From: Bradyrhizobium sp. 186
Lineage (GTDB): Bacteria; Pseudomonadota; Alphaproteobacteria; Rhizobiales; Xanthobacteraceae
NCBI RefSeq assembly: GCF_023101685.1
Contig: NZ_CP082164.1
Coordinates: forward strand, 806,001-870,000
Direction of reading: 5' to 3'
DNA: 64,000 nucleotides
The notes below the pieces were generated by a model. The model was not told the DNA's origin, did not search any database, and saw only the letters and a list, made by a program, of their open reading frames with translations. This document shows, piece by piece, positions 18,255 through 27,269 of the stretch (within the stretch, counting starts at the first letter, position 1; each line of letters begins with the position of its first letter). A program made the translations under genes and the position numbers.

Positions 18255-19484
18255 CTAGCCGCCGACGTCGGCGCTGATCACATCGCCGAACAGCTCCCAG
18301 CGTTCGCCCTTGAACCTCTCGAGCCGGAGCTGGCTGATCGGCGCAAAGTCGTTCGGCCCGGTGCCGATCTGGATGCCCGGCAGCAGCGCCTCGGTGCGGA
18401 AGTTCTTCAGGCTTGCGGCCTGCTTCATGATGTTCTCGCGCGTGAGATCGTCACCACACTGCTTCAAGACCTGGACCAGCGTCTGCGCCACGGCATAGCC
18501 GACGATGGTGCCCTTATCGAGCTTGTCGCCGTCGGGGAAGTATTTGGTCATGAAGGCCAGGAAGTCCTTCATGCCGGGATCGTTGGCCCATTCGGTATCC
18601 GACACGTCCTTCAGATAGTCGGCCGACATGATGTCCTGGCCGTTCTCGAAGCCGGCGGGCTTCATCACGCTGCCGACGGAGGCCGAGACGTTGTTGAGGA
18701 AGTGCAGCGGTTTCCAGCCGATCTCCGCGTTCTTCTTGATCGCCTGGGCTGCGAACTTCGGCGTCGTGATGTTCATGAAGACGTTGGCGCCGGTCGATTT
18801 CAGCTTGACGATGTGGTTGTCGACGCTCGGCTCCGATGTCTCATAGCTCTCTTCGATGACGATCATCGAGGCCGCCTTGGCCCCTAAGCCGTCCTTCAGG
18901 CCCTTCAGATAGTCCTTGCCGTAATCGTCGTTCTGGAACAGCACGGCGATCTTGGCGTCGGGCTTGTTCTTCAACAGCCACTTCGCATAGATCTGCGTTT
19001 CGCTCTGGTAGTTGGGCTGCCAGCCCATGGTCCAGGGGAAGTTCTGCGGATCGTTCCACTTGGTGGCGCCGGTGGCGACGAACAGTTGCGGCACCTTCTT
19101 CGAGTTCATGTATTTGTGGATCGCCGAGTTCGGCGGCGTGCCGAGCGAGTTGAAGATGAACAGCGCCTCGTCGCTCTCGACCAGCTTGCGGGCCTGCTCC
19201 ACCGTCTTCGGCGGCGAGTAGGCATCGTCATACGAGATGAAGTTGATCTTGCGGCCGTTGATGCCGCCTTCCTCGTTGATCTTCTTGAAATAGGCGGCTT
19301 CGGTCCGCCCGATGATGCCGTAGGCGGAGGCGGGTCCGCTGTAGGGCATGATGTTGCCGATCTTGATCTCGGTATCGGTCGCGCCCGTATCGTATTTCTT
19401 CTGGGCAAGTGCGGCACTGGTCGAGGCTGCGAAGACTGCGAGCGCAATGGACGCGGCCGCAAATTTGCCGGTGACAGCGGGCAT
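18255..19484 (-). CDS. Branched-chain-type substrate-binding protein, tandem paralogue 1
   Basis: The ATG at 19484 follows GGGAGAT and gives 409 residues; the open frame extends upstream but without a ribosome binding site. A Sec signal peptide ends ...STSAALA before QKKYDTGATDTEIKIGNI. The mature protein has the type I binding-protein fold of the LivJ family, with MPYSGPASAYGIIGRTEAAY near its start. It is one of four adjacent paralogues (18255, 19666, 21163, 22507) that share QKKYD(T/S)GA(S/T)DTEIKIGNIMPYSGP and most of their length. It is the most distal from the permease genes, with a hairpin downstream and another (19585-19611) upstream, so it may have its own promoter. The ligand is unknown; dicarboxylic or fatty acids are suggested by the divergent pim-type operon. 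Confidence 0.92.
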   Translation of the reverse strand: MPAVTGKFAAASIALAVFAASTSAALAQKKYDTGATDTEIKIGNIMPYSGPASAYGIIGRTEAAYFKKINEEGGINGRKINFISYDDAYSPPKTVEQARKLVESDEALFIFNSLGTPPNSAIHKYMNSKKVPQLFVATGATKWNDPQNFPWTMGWQPNYQSETQIYAKWLLKNKPDAKIAVLFQNDDYGKDYLKGLKDGLGAKAASMIVIEESYETSEPSVDNHIVKLKSTGANVFMNITTPKFAAQAIKKNAEIGWKPLHFLNNVSASVGSVMKPAGFENGQDIMSADYLKDVSDTEWANDPGMKDFLAFMTKYFPDGDKLDKGTIVGYAVAQTLVQVLKQCGDDLTRENIMKQAASLKNFRTEALLPGIQIGTGPNDFAPISQLRLERFKGERWELFGDVISADVGG

Positions 19485-19584
19485 TCCAATCTCCCTATTT
19501 TTTTGATGTGTGTGCGTCATTCTTTTTCTGGGTTTCTTGGCGACGCGGCAGCAATTGAATACGATTTGCGTTGCAGCATCAAGA

Positions 19585-19611
19585 AAAAGCCCCTGCGACG
19601 ACGTCGCAGGG
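19585..19611 (-). terminator. Terminator after binding-protein gene 2
   Basis: On the minus strand the stem CCCTGCGAC-GTC-GTCGCAGGG (nine perfect pairs) is followed by GCTTTTTC, a good intrinsic terminator. It lies about 55 bases past the stop at 19666 and before binding-protein gene 1. Confidence 0.8.
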
Positions 19612-19665
19612 ACTGCTTCTTTAGTAGTCACTTCTTTTCGTAGTCACCCTGGGGCTGTGCTGTCC

Positions 19666-20895
19666 TCAGCCGCTGACGTCACCGCTGAGGACGTCGCCGA
19701 ACAGCTCCCAGCTTTCTCCCTTGAAGCGCATGAGCTGCAACTGGGACAGCGGAGCAAAGTCGGTGGGACCCGTATTGGCCTTGATGCCCGGCAAGAGGCC
19801 GGCAGGTTCGAAGTCCTTGATGCTGGCCGCCTGCTTCATGACGTTCGCACGCGTCAGATCGTTACCGCACGCTTTGAGCACGTGCACAAGGCCCTGGGCG
19901 ACGATGTAACCGTACATCACCGCCGAATCCGCGCGGTTGGCTTCGGGATAGTATTTGTCGAGGAACTCATTCCAGGCCTTCATCGCCGGATCGTCCTTCC
20001 ATTGCGGATCGGTCGGATCCTTGTAGTAGTTCGAGGAGACGATGCCCTGCGAGGCCTCGAAGCCGGCCGGCTTCATCACGCTGCCGATCGAAACCGAGAC
20101 GTTGTTGAGAAAGTGCGTCGGATGCCAGCCGATCTCGGCGTTCTTCTTGATCGCCTGGGCGGCGAATTTTGGCGTGGTGATGTTGAAGAAGACATCGGCG
20201 CCGGTTGCCTTCAGCGTCACGATGTGGGAGTCGATGGTTGGCTCGGACGTCTCGTAGCTCTCTTCGGCGACGATCATCGAAGCCGCCTTGGCGCCAAGCC
20301 CCTCCTTCATGCCCTTCAGGTAGTCTTTGCCGTAATCGTCGTTCTGATAGAGGATGGCAATCTTGGCGTTCGGCATCTTCTGGAGGATATACTTGGCGTA
20401 GATGCGTGCCTCGCTCTGGTAGTTGGGCTGCCAACCCATGGTCCAGGGGAAGTTCTGCGAATCGTTCCACTTGGTGGCGCCGGTAGCGACGAACAGCTGC
20501 GGTACCTTCTTCGAGTTCATGTATTTCTGGATCGCGGAATTCGACGGCGTGCCCAGCGACTGGAAGATCAACAGCACCTCGTCGCTCTCGACGAGCTTGC
20601 GCGCCTGCTCGACCGTCTTGGGTGGCGAGTAGGCGTCATCATAGCTGATGAAGGTGATCTTGCGGCCGTTGATCCCGCCCTCCGCATTGATTTTGCGGAA
20701 ATAAGCTTCTTCCGTCTTGCCGATCACGCCGTAAGCGGACGCGGGACCGCTATAGGGCATAATGTTGCCGATCTTGATTTCGGTGTCTGAGGCGCCGGTG
20801 TCGTATTTCTTCTGCGCAGTTGCTGCCGTGGATAACGTAGCAGCCAGCGCGAGGGCAACCGAGAAGGCCCCCAATCGCACGTGGATAGCACGCAT
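19666..20895 (-). CDS. Branched-chain-type substrate-binding protein, tandem paralogue 2
   Basis: The ATG at 20895 follows AGGGAGA and gives 409 residues with a Sec signal peptide (MRAIHVRLGAFSVALALAAT..., cleavage before QKKYDTG). It is highly similar to paralogue 1 over the whole length, for example in PQLFVATGATKWND, PWTMGWQPNYQSE and NDDYGKDYLKG, with differences concentrated in the second lobe (WNEFLDKYYPEANRADSAVM) where ligand selectivity could differ. It ends with ELFGDVLSGDVSG. It has its own intrinsic terminator at 19585-19611, and a 267-base gap upstream holds a hairpin (20999-21029), so separate expression is likely. Confidence 0.92.
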   Translation of the reverse strand: MRAIHVRLGAFSVALALAATLSTAATAQKKYDTGASDTEIKIGNIMPYSGPASAYGVIGKTEEAYFRKINAEGGINGRKITFISYDDAYSPPKTVEQARKLVESDEVLLIFQSLGTPSNSAIQKYMNSKKVPQLFVATGATKWNDSQNFPWTMGWQPNYQSEARIYAKYILQKMPNAKIAILYQNDDYGKDYLKGMKEGLGAKAASMIVAEESYETSEPTIDSHIVTLKATGADVFFNITTPKFAAQAIKKNAEIGWHPTHFLNNVSVSIGSVMKPAGFEASQGIVSSNYYKDPTDPQWKDDPAMKAWNEFLDKYYPEANRADSAVMYGYIVAQGLVHVLKACGNDLTRANVMKQAASIKDFEPAGLLPGIKANTGPTDFAPLSQLQLMRFKGESWELFGDVLSGDVSG

Positions 20896-20998
20896 CGTGA
20901 TCTCCCTAGAGCCCCGGGTGAATGTGTCGATTGTTTTTGATTGGGTGCGGTCGTTTGCGCCGCTCCTGGCCGCATTCAATACCCCCCGCGGCTATCCA

Positions 20999-21029
20999 GC
21001 AACAGAAACGCTCCCTGCGGAGCTGTTGC
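20999..21029. other. Imperfect hairpin in the gap between binding-protein genes 3 and 2
   Basis: The gap 20896-21162 holds no gene. GCAACA...TGTTGC enclose an inner GCTCC-CTGC-GGAGC stem. There is no U-run after it on the minus strand, so it is not a standard terminator; it could be a leader structure for paralogue 2. The rest of the gap shows nothing recognisable. Confidence 0.35.
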
Positions 21030-21162
21030 AGGGCCCGATTTTGTCGGAGTAATGCGGAATATCCGATCTGCGAGGCGCCGCTCGGGCTTTGCAGTTAGCT
21101 GAGCTTGAGTTGATGTTGTCGCGCAGAACAATTTTTAGTTGCGCAAATTCGCGACGCGTTAG

Positions 21163-22389
21163 CTAGTGGCTGAGTTCGCTCGAGATGATGTCGCCGAACA
21201 GCTCCCATTTCTTGCCCTTGAACCGCATCATCTGGAGCTGCTCGATCGGGGCGAAATTGTCCGGCGCGGTGTTGATCCTGATGCCGGGCAGCAGCGTATC
21301 GGGTTCGAAATCCTTCAGGCTCGCCGCCTGCTTCATGACGTTCTCGTGGGTGAGGTCGTCGCCGCACATCTGGAGCACCTTCACCATGGTCTGTGCGGCC
21401 GCGTAGCCGAACACCACGGCGGCATCGAGCTTGTTGGCCATGGGATCATATTGCGCGAGGAAGTTATAAAATTTCTTCATGCCGTCATCGGCGTTCCACT
21501 GCGGGTCGGAGCCGTCCTTGGTGTAGGCCGCCGACAGCACGCCTTGCGAGATCTCGTAGCCCGCCGGCTCGATCACGCCGCCGACCGACGCCGAGACGTT
21601 GGAGATGATGTGCATCGGATGCCAGTTGATCTCGGCCGCCTTCTTGATCGCTTGCGCCGCGAATTTCGGCGTGGTGATGCTGATGAAGACGTCGGCGCCC
21701 GCGGCCTTCAGCTTCACGACGTGCTCGTCGATCGCCGGCTCCGAGGTCTCGTAACTGTCCGCGAGCACGATCATCGACGCCTTGGCGCCGAGGCCGTCCC
21801 TCAGTCCTCTCAGGTAGTCCTTGCCGAAATCGTCGTTCTGGTAAAGCACGGCGATCCTGGCGTCGGGCTTCTCCTTCATGATGTACTTGGCGTAGATCCG
21901 CGCCTCGCTGGCGTAGCTTGGCTGCCAGCCCATGGTCCACGGATATTGCTTGGGATCGTTCCACTTGGAGGCGCCGCTCGCGACGAACAATTGCGGCACC
22001 TTCTTCTCGTTCATGTATTTGCGGATGGCGCCGTTGGTGGAGGTGCCGAGCGAGCCGAAGATCAGCAGCACCTCGTCGCTCTCGACCAGCTTGCGCGCCT
22101 GTTCCACCGTCTTCGGCGGCGAATAGCCGTCGTCATAAGAGATGAATTTGATCTTGCGGCCGTTGATGCCGCCCTCGGCATTGATCTTGTTGAAGTAGGC
22201 TTCCTCGGTCTTGCCGATCGCGGCATAGGCGGAGGCCGGGCCGCTATAGGGCATGATGTTGCCGATCTTGATCTCGGTATCGGAAGCGCCGCTGTCGTAT
22301 TTCTTTTGCGCAAGCACCGGGCTGCTCATCGCAGTGCACAACGCGACCACGGCCGAAAGGGCCGCAACCTGAAAATGAACGGCAGTCAT
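21163..22389 (-). CDS. Branched-chain-type substrate-binding protein, tandem paralogue 3
   Basis: The ATG at 22389 follows AGGAGA and gives 408 residues. The signal peptide (MTAVHFQVAALSAVVALCTA...) is cleaved before QKKYDSGASDTEIKIGN. The mature protein aligns with the other three paralogues but is the most divergent: for example KYIMKEKPDARIAVLYQNDD, SMIVLADSYETSEPAID and INWHPMHIISNVSAS. One alanine of the shared GAKAASMI is missing (GAKASMI). A strong terminator of paralogue 4 lies just upstream at 22452-22483, so this gene probably has its own promoter, and TGACGTCA at 22441-22448 lies in the right place for a control site. Confidence 0.92.
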   Translation of the reverse strand: MTAVHFQVAALSAVVALCTAMSSPVLAQKKYDSGASDTEIKIGNIMPYSGPASAYAAIGKTEEAYFNKINAEGGINGRKIKFISYDDGYSPPKTVEQARKLVESDEVLLIFGSLGTSTNGAIRKYMNEKKVPQLFVASGASKWNDPKQYPWTMGWQPSYASEARIYAKYIMKEKPDARIAVLYQNDDFGKDYLRGLRDGLGAKASMIVLADSYETSEPAIDEHVVKLKAAGADVFISITTPKFAAQAIKKAAEINWHPMHIISNVSASVGGVIEPAGYEISQGVLSAAYTKDGSDPQWNADDGMKKFYNFLAQYDPMANKLDAAVVFGYAAAQTMVKVLQMCGDDLTHENVMKQAASLKDFEPDTLLPGIRINTAPDNFAPIEQLQMMRFKGKKWELFGDIISSELSH

Positions 22390-22451
22390 TGTTCTCCTAC
22401 CCCGAGTTCGATCGGCGCCGCATTGAACAAGATTGACGCCTGACGTCAACA

Positions 22452-22483
22452 AAAAGCCCCCGCGATCGCTCGCGGGGGCTTTT
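22452..22483 (-). terminator. Strong intrinsic terminator after binding-protein gene 4
   Basis: AAAAGCCCCCGCG-ATCGCT-CGCGGGGGCTTTT is a 13-bp perfect stem. On the minus strand it runs into TTTTTG. It lies 24 bases past the stop at 22507. Confidence 0.88.
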
Positions 22484-22506
22484 ACCGGGACTATCGCGTC
22501 AGCGAA

Positions 22507-23742
22507 TTATTCCGGAGCGACGTCGCCGCTCAGGATCTCGCCGAACGGTTCCCATTTCTCGCCCTTGAAGCGCTGCACCTGGAGCTGGCTGATCGGGGCG
22601 AAGTCGCTCGGACCGGTGTTGACCTTTACGCCGGGCAGCAAGGTGTCCGGAGCGAAGTCCTTCAGGCTCGCCGCCTGCTTCATCAGGTTGGCGCGGGTGA
22701 GATCGTCGCCGCACATCTCCAGTACCTTGGCCAGCGTCTGCGCTGCGCCATAGCCATAGACCACGCTGGTGTCGGTCTTGTCGGCGCCAGGCACATACTT
22801 GTCGAGGAACTCGGACCACTTCTTCATGCCGGGGTCGTCGTTCCAGCGCGGATCGGCGCCATCCTTGGCATAGGCCGCCGATAGCACGCCCTGGGACGCT
22901 TCAAAGCCGGCCGGCTTCATCACGCTGCCGACCGAGGCCGACACGTTGGTGATGATCTGGAGCGGCTTCCAGCTAAGCTCCGCGGTCTTCTTGATGGTCT
23001 GGGCGCCGAATTTCGGCGTCGTGTAGATCAGGAGCACATCCGGATTGGCGGCCTTGATCTTGACGATGTGGCCGTCGATCGACGGCTCGGAGACCTCGTA
23101 GCTCTCCTCCATGATGATCATCGACGAGGCCTTGGCGCCGAGACCGTCCTTGGTGCCTTTGAGGTAGTCTTTGCCGAAATCGTCGTTCTGATAGAGGATC
23201 GCGATCTTCGCGTCCGGCTTCTCCTTGAGCAGCCATTTCGCGTAGATCTGCGCTTCGCTCTGGTAGGAAGGCTGCCAGCCGATGGTCCAGGGGAAGTTCT
23301 TCGGATCGTTCCACTTGGTGGCACCGGTCGCGACGAACAGCTGCGGGATCTTCTTGGCGTTGAGGTATTTCTGGATCGCGCTGTTCGAGGGCGTGCCGAG
23401 CGGGTTGAACACGGCGAGCACCTCGTCGCTCTCGACCAGCTTGCGGACCTGCTCGACTGCCTTCGGCGGCGAGTAGGCATCGTCATATGTGACGAAGTTG
23501 ATCTTGCGGCCGTTGATGCCGCCCTTGTCGTTGATCATCTTGAAATAGGCTTCTTCGGTCTTGCCGATGATGCCGTAGGCCGACGCCGGACCGCTGTACG
23601 GCATGATGTTGCCGATCTTGATCTCGGTGTCGGAAGCGCCGGTGTCGTATTTCTTTTGGGCAAATGCCGCGCCGGAGTTGAAAGTGATGGCCGCCGTTGC
23701 CGTGACCAGCGCGGCGGCTCGCAGTGTTCTTCCAAGAAGCAA
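22507..23742 (-). CDS. Branched-chain-type substrate-binding protein, tandem paralogue 4
   Basis: No ATG fits; a TTG at 23742, six bases after AAGGAG, begins a 411-residue protein with signal peptide LLGRTLRAAALVTATAAITF... cleaved before QKKYDTG. It is closely related to paralogues 1 and 2 and lies 40 bases after livM, so it is the copy most likely co-transcribed with the permease and ATPase genes. A strong terminator follows it at 22452-22483. The open frame extends far upstream into livM in another frame, which is not coding. Role: periplasmic capture of the substrate for the LivHMGF transporter. Confidence 0.9.
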   Translation of the reverse strand: MLLGRTLRAAALVTATAAITFNSGAAFAQKKYDTGASDTEIKIGNIMPYSGPASAYGIIGKTEEAYFKMINDKGGINGRKINFVTYDDAYSPPKAVEQVRKLVESDEVLAVFNPLGTPSNSAIQKYLNAKKIPQLFVATGATKWNDPKNFPWTIGWQPSYQSEAQIYAKWLLKEKPDAKIAILYQNDDFGKDYLKGTKDGLGAKASSMIIMEESYEVSEPSIDGHIVKIKAANPDVLLIYTTPKFGAQTIKKTAELSWKPLQIITNVSASVGSVMKPAGFEASQGVLSAAYAKDGADPRWNDDPGMKKWSEFLDKYVPGADKTDTSVVYGYGAAQTLAKVLEMCGDDLTRANLMKQAASLKDFAPDTLLPGVKVNTGPSDFAPISQLQVQRFKGEKWEPFGEILSGDVAPE

Positions 23743-23782
23743 TTGGGTCTCCTTCGTTGATGAGAGTCTTGATGAGAGTTTT

Positions 23783-24802
23783 TCAGTTCTTTTTGAGCCT
23801 GCCGGCGAGCTGCTGGCCCAGAATCGCGACCTGCCTTGCGCCGTGCGGCACGAGGTAGATGACGAGGAACAAGAGCACGCCGAACACGGCGCCGGAGAGG
23901 CCCTTGGAGATGCCCTCCGCGATGTTCGGCACGAAGATGATAAAAGCGGCGCCGACGATCGAGCCGGGCAGCCAGCCCACACCGCCGACGACCATGCCGA
24001 GGAACAGCGAGATCGCGAGCGTGATGGTGTAGCTGTCGGGCGCGACGAACTGTACCGCGATGGCGCCGAGCGAGCCGGCGATGCCGGTGACGGCCGCGGA
24101 CACGCCGAAGGCCAGCGTCTTGTATAGCGCGACGTCGACGCCCATGGCAGACGCGGCGATCTCGTTGTCGCGGATCGCCATGAAGGCGCGGCCCGAACGG
24201 GAGCGCAGCAGGTTCACCGAGAAGATGTAGATCGCTATCACGACGACGAGCGTGAAGTAGTACAGCCACATGTCCTGCGACATCGGCAGGCCGAACGGCG
24301 CATCGGGCTTGGTGACGACGAGGCCCTGCACGCCGCCGGTCCAGTGCTCGAGGAAGTTCAGCTTCAACAGCTGCGGCATGGCGGTGGCCAGCGCGAAGGT
24401 CGCGAGCGCGAGATAGACGCCGGAGAGCCGCAGCGCCGGCTGCCCGAACAGGAAGCCGAAGCCGAAGCAGACCACGCCGGCGATCGGCAGGGTCAGGGCG
24501 TAGTTGATGTTGAAGTGCTCCATCAGCACCGCCGTCGTATAGGCACCGACGGCGTAGAACGCGCTCTGGCCGAGCGAGAACTGGCCGGAGCCGCCGGTCA
24601 GGATGTTCAGCGCCAGCACCGCGAGCCCGTAGATCAGAAGCATCGTCATCTGGAAGATGATGAAGTTCTTGACGAAGACGGGCATGATGAGCAGCGCCGC
24701 GAGCACCACCAGCGAGGTGCCGGTGCCCAGCGTCATCGCCCGCTTCGGAACGGCCTCGACCGCCTGGTGGCCTTCTGCAACGACTTCTTCTGCAGCGCTC
24801 AT
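23783..24802 (-). CDS. ABC transporter permease, LivM type
   Basis: The ATG at 24802 (MSAAEEVVAEGHQAVEAVPK) gives 339 residues; a TTG two codons earlier overlaps the livH stop. The N-terminal 25 residues are polar, followed by about nine membrane spans. LivM marks are LNILTGGSGQFSLGQSAFYA (about residues 66-85), RLSGVYLALATFALATAMPQ and the cytoplasmic loop RSRSGRAFMAIRDNEIAASA that contacts the ATPase. It is a separate permease here, in contrast to the fused version at 13133. It lies between livH and the binding-protein genes. Confidence 0.92.
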   Translation of the reverse strand: MSAAEEVVAEGHQAVEAVPKRAMTLGTGTSLVVLAALLIMPVFVKNFIIFQMTMLLIYGLAVLALNILTGGSGQFSLGQSAFYAVGAYTTAVLMEHFNINYALTLPIAGVVCFGFGFLFGQPALRLSGVYLALATFALATAMPQLLKLNFLEHWTGGVQGLVVTKPDAPFGLPMSQDMWLYYFTLVVVIAIYIFSVNLLRSRSGRAFMAIRDNEIAASAMGVDVALYKTLAFGVSAAVTGIAGSLGAIAVQFVAPDSYTITLAISLFLGMVVGGVGWLPGSIVGAAFIIFVPNIAEGISKGLSGAVFGVLLFLVIYLVPHGARQVAILGQQLAGRLKKN

Positions 24803-24804
24803 GA

Positions 24805-25683
24805 TCAAACTCGCTTGACGATTTGCCGGCCGAACAGGCCAGCGGGTTTGACGACCAGGACGGAGATGATCAGCGCGAGCGCGATCGGAAGTTTCAGCTC
24901 GTTGCCGACGCCGGGGATGTAGGTGCCGGCGAGGTTCTCGAAGACTCCGACCAGGAAGCCGCCGACAACGGCGCCGAACGGGCTGGTCAGTCCGCCGAGC
25001 ACGGCCGCGGCGAAGCCGTAGATCAGCACGCCGCCCATCATGTTGGGCTCCAGGAACACGACGGGAGCGATCAGCATGCCGGCGATCGCGCCGATCGCGG
25101 ATGCCATGCCCCAGCCCAGCGCAATCATCCAGGAGGTGTTGATGCCGACGAGACGCGCCGATTCAGGCACCGACGCGGCGGCGCGCATGGCGAGGCCGAT
25201 CTTGGTGTACTGGAAGAAGAAATAGAGGCCGAGCAAGAGCAGCACGGTGACGCCAATCATGCCGGCCTGATGGGTCGAGATCAGCTGGCTGCCCAGGAAC
25301 GGCGCGGAGCCGAACGGGGTCGGATACTGCTTGATGGTGAAGTCCCAGATCAGGCCGGCCGAGGAGTTGATGATCGCAAACAGCGCGATGAAGCCGGCAA
25401 CGTTGGTCAGGATCGGCGCCTTGGCGAGCGGCTTGAACAAAATGCGCTCGATCGCGATGCCGCCGACGAAGGAAAGGGCCAGCGTGAGCACGAAGGCGGC
25501 CCAATAGGGTATGCCCCACTGCATCAACTGCCAGGAGATGAAGGTCGAGAACATCGCCATCTCGCCTTGCGCGAAGTTGAGATGGTCGATCGCCTGGTAG
25601 ATCATGACGACGGCGAGCGCCATGCAGGCGTAGATTGCGCCGGTGGCAATCCCAGCCAGGACTTGGTTGGTGAAAAGCTCCAT
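24805..25683 (-). CDS. ABC transporter permease, LivH type
   Basis: This 292-residue membrane protein has the standard LivH length and start (MELFTNQVLAGIATGAIYAC), the AQGEMAMFSTF-like segment in LNFAQGEMAMFSTFISWQLM, and a C-terminal loop SVPESARLVGINTSWMIALG that carries the ATPase-coupling region. It begins 12 bases after livF and ends two bases before livM. Together with LivM it forms the channel for the four tandem binding proteins. Confidence 0.92.
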   Translation of the reverse strand: MELFTNQVLAGIATGAIYACMALAVVMIYQAIDHLNFAQGEMAMFSTFISWQLMQWGIPYWAAFVLTLALSFVGGIAIERILFKPLAKAPILTNVAGFIALFAIINSSAGLIWDFTIKQYPTPFGSAPFLGSQLISTHQAGMIGVTVLLLLGLYFFFQYTKIGLAMRAAASVPESARLVGINTSWMIALGWGMASAIGAIAGMLIAPVVFLEPNMMGGVLIYGFAAAVLGGLTSPFGAVVGGFLVGVFENLAGTYIPGVGNELKLPIALALIISVLVVKPAGLFGRQIVKRV

Positions 25684-25695
25684 CGTGCCGGCTCC

Positions 25696-26409
25696 TCAGT
25701 AACCCAGATAGGATTTGCGGATTTCTTCGTTGTTCGCGATGTCCTTGGCGTTGCCCGACATCACGATGCGGCCGGTCTCGATCACGTACGCATGGTCGGC
25801 GAGTTCGAGCGCGAGTTGGGCGTTCTGCTCGACCACCAGGATCGACACCTTGTCCTCGCGATTGATCTTGCCGAGGATGCCGAACAGGTCGCGAACGACC
25901 AGCGGCGCGAGGCCGAAGGACGGCTCGTCCAGCAGCATCAGGCGCGGCCGCAGCATCAGCGCGCGGGCGACCGCGAGCATCTGCTGCTCGCCGCCGGAGA
26001 GCGTGCCGGCCTGCTGGGTATGCCGCTGCTTCAAGACCGGGAAATGCGCATACATGCGCTCGATGTCGGAGACGATGCTGGCACTATCCTTGCGGGTGAT
26101 GGCGCCAAGCTGGAGGTTCTCCTCCACCGTCATGGTGGTGAAGGTGCCGCGGCCCTGCGGCACGTGAGCGATGCCGAACCGCACGATGCTCTCGGTGGAG
26201 CGGTTGTTCAGCGGCTTGCCGTCGAACTCGATCCCGCCGGTGGAGCGCACCATGTTGCAGATCGCGCGCAGCGTGGTGGTCTTGCCGGCGCCGTTGGCGC
26301 CCAAAAGCGTCGTCAGCGAACCTTCGCTGAGTGAGAAGGACAGGCCGTGGAGCGCTTGGACCTGGCCGTAATAGGCGCGCAGGTCCTTGACGTTGAGCAG
26401 CGTCGTCAT
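25696..26409 (-). CDS. ABC transporter ATP-binding protein, LivF type
   Basis: This 237-residue ATPase has Walker A GANGAGKTTTLRAI (about residues 36-49), signature LSGGEQQMLAVARALM and Walker B LMLLDEPSFGLAP, ending GNAKDIANNEEIRKSYLGY, the usual LivF tail. Its start overlaps the livG stop by four bases. It drives the transporter served by the tandem binding proteins. Confidence 0.93.
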   Translation of the reverse strand: MTTLLNVKDLRAYYGQVQALHGLSFSLSEGSLTTLLGANGAGKTTTLRAICNMVRSTGGIEFDGKPLNNRSTESIVRFGIAHVPQGRGTFTTMTVEENLQLGAITRKDSASIVSDIERMYAHFPVLKQRHTQQAGTLSGGEQQMLAVARALMLRPRLMLLDEPSFGLAPLVVRDLFGILGKINREDKVSILVVEQNAQLALELADHAYVIETGRIVMSGNAKDIANNEEIRKSYLGY

Positions 26410-27203
26410 TGGTCCTTGCTCCCGAGATAGGCCTTGATGACGTCGGGATCGGCCTGCACCTGGGCGGGCGTGCCTTCCGCAAGCTTCTTGCCGAAGTTCA
26501 GCGCGACGACGTGGTCGGCGATCGACATCACGAGACCCATGTGGTGCTCGACCAGCAGCACGGTCATGTGGCGGTCATCGCGGATGCGGCGGATGAGGTC
26601 GCCGAGCACATAGACTTCCTCATGGTTGAGGCCGCCGGCCGGCTCGTCGAGCAAGAGGATCTTCGGATCGGCCGCGAGTGCCCGCGCCAATTCGACGCGC
26701 TTCTGCGTGCCGAAAGGCAGGCCGGACACGATGGTGTGGGCGACGTCCTCGAGTTTGAGATAAGCGAGGATCTCGTGCACCTTGTTGTTGACGCTGGTCT
26801 CGCTGCGCCGGACCCAGGCGAGTTTCAGCGAGTCGCTGATGATGTCGCTCGAGGTCTTCGAATGCGCACCGACGCGGACATTGTCCATCACCGAGAGGTT
26901 CGGAAACAGCGCCACGTTCTGGAAGGTGCGGCCGATGCCGATCTCGGCGATCCGGTGCGGAGGCCGCGACAGGATGCTCACGCCCTCCATCAGGATGTCG
27001 CCGGACGACGGCTGATAAAGCCGGGACAGGCAATTGAAGAGCGTGGTCTTGCCGGCGCCGTTCGGGCCGATCAATCCCAGGATCTGGCCCTTGTGCATGT
27101 CAAACGACACGCCGTTGAGCGCAACGATGCCGCCGAACACGACGCTGACGTCGCGAACCGCGAGCAGGGGCGATGTCCCCTGCGCGAGCTGTGCCTGCGT
27201 CAT
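26406..27203 (-). CDS. ABC transporter ATP-binding protein, LivG type
   Basis: The ATG at 27203 (MTQAQLAQGTSPLLAVRDVS) gives 265 residues, close to the family norm; an in-frame start at 27266 would add 21 residues and nearly touch the IclR stop. It has Walker A GPNGAGKTTLFNCL, signature FGTQKRVELARALA and Walker B ILLLDEPAGGLNHEE, and the long LivG insert. The typical DPDVIKAYLG ending is present. It is the second gene after the IclR regulator, with which it may be co-transcribed. Confidence 0.92.
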   Translation of the reverse strand: MTQAQLAQGTSPLLAVRDVSVVFGGIVALNGVSFDMHKGQILGLIGPNGAGKTTLFNCLSRLYQPSSGDILMEGVSILSRPPHRIAEIGIGRTFQNVALFPNLSVMDNVRVGAHSKTSSDIISDSLKLAWVRRSETSVNNKVHEILAYLKLEDVAHTIVSGLPFGTQKRVELARALAADPKILLLDEPAGGLNHEEVYVLGDLIRRIRDDRHMTVLLVEHHMGLVMSIADHVVALNFGKKLAEGTPAQVQADPDVIKAYLGSKDQ

Positions 27204-27269
27204 CTCGTCTCGCCCACGTTGTTCAGTGGGCGGAGGGGCGGTGCGAACCGGTCCCTGCAATGACAAGAG

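Noticed and set aside
24803..24808. TTG start of livM overlapping the livH stop
   Set aside because: The ATG at 24802 two codons later is the more likely start; the difference does not affect function.
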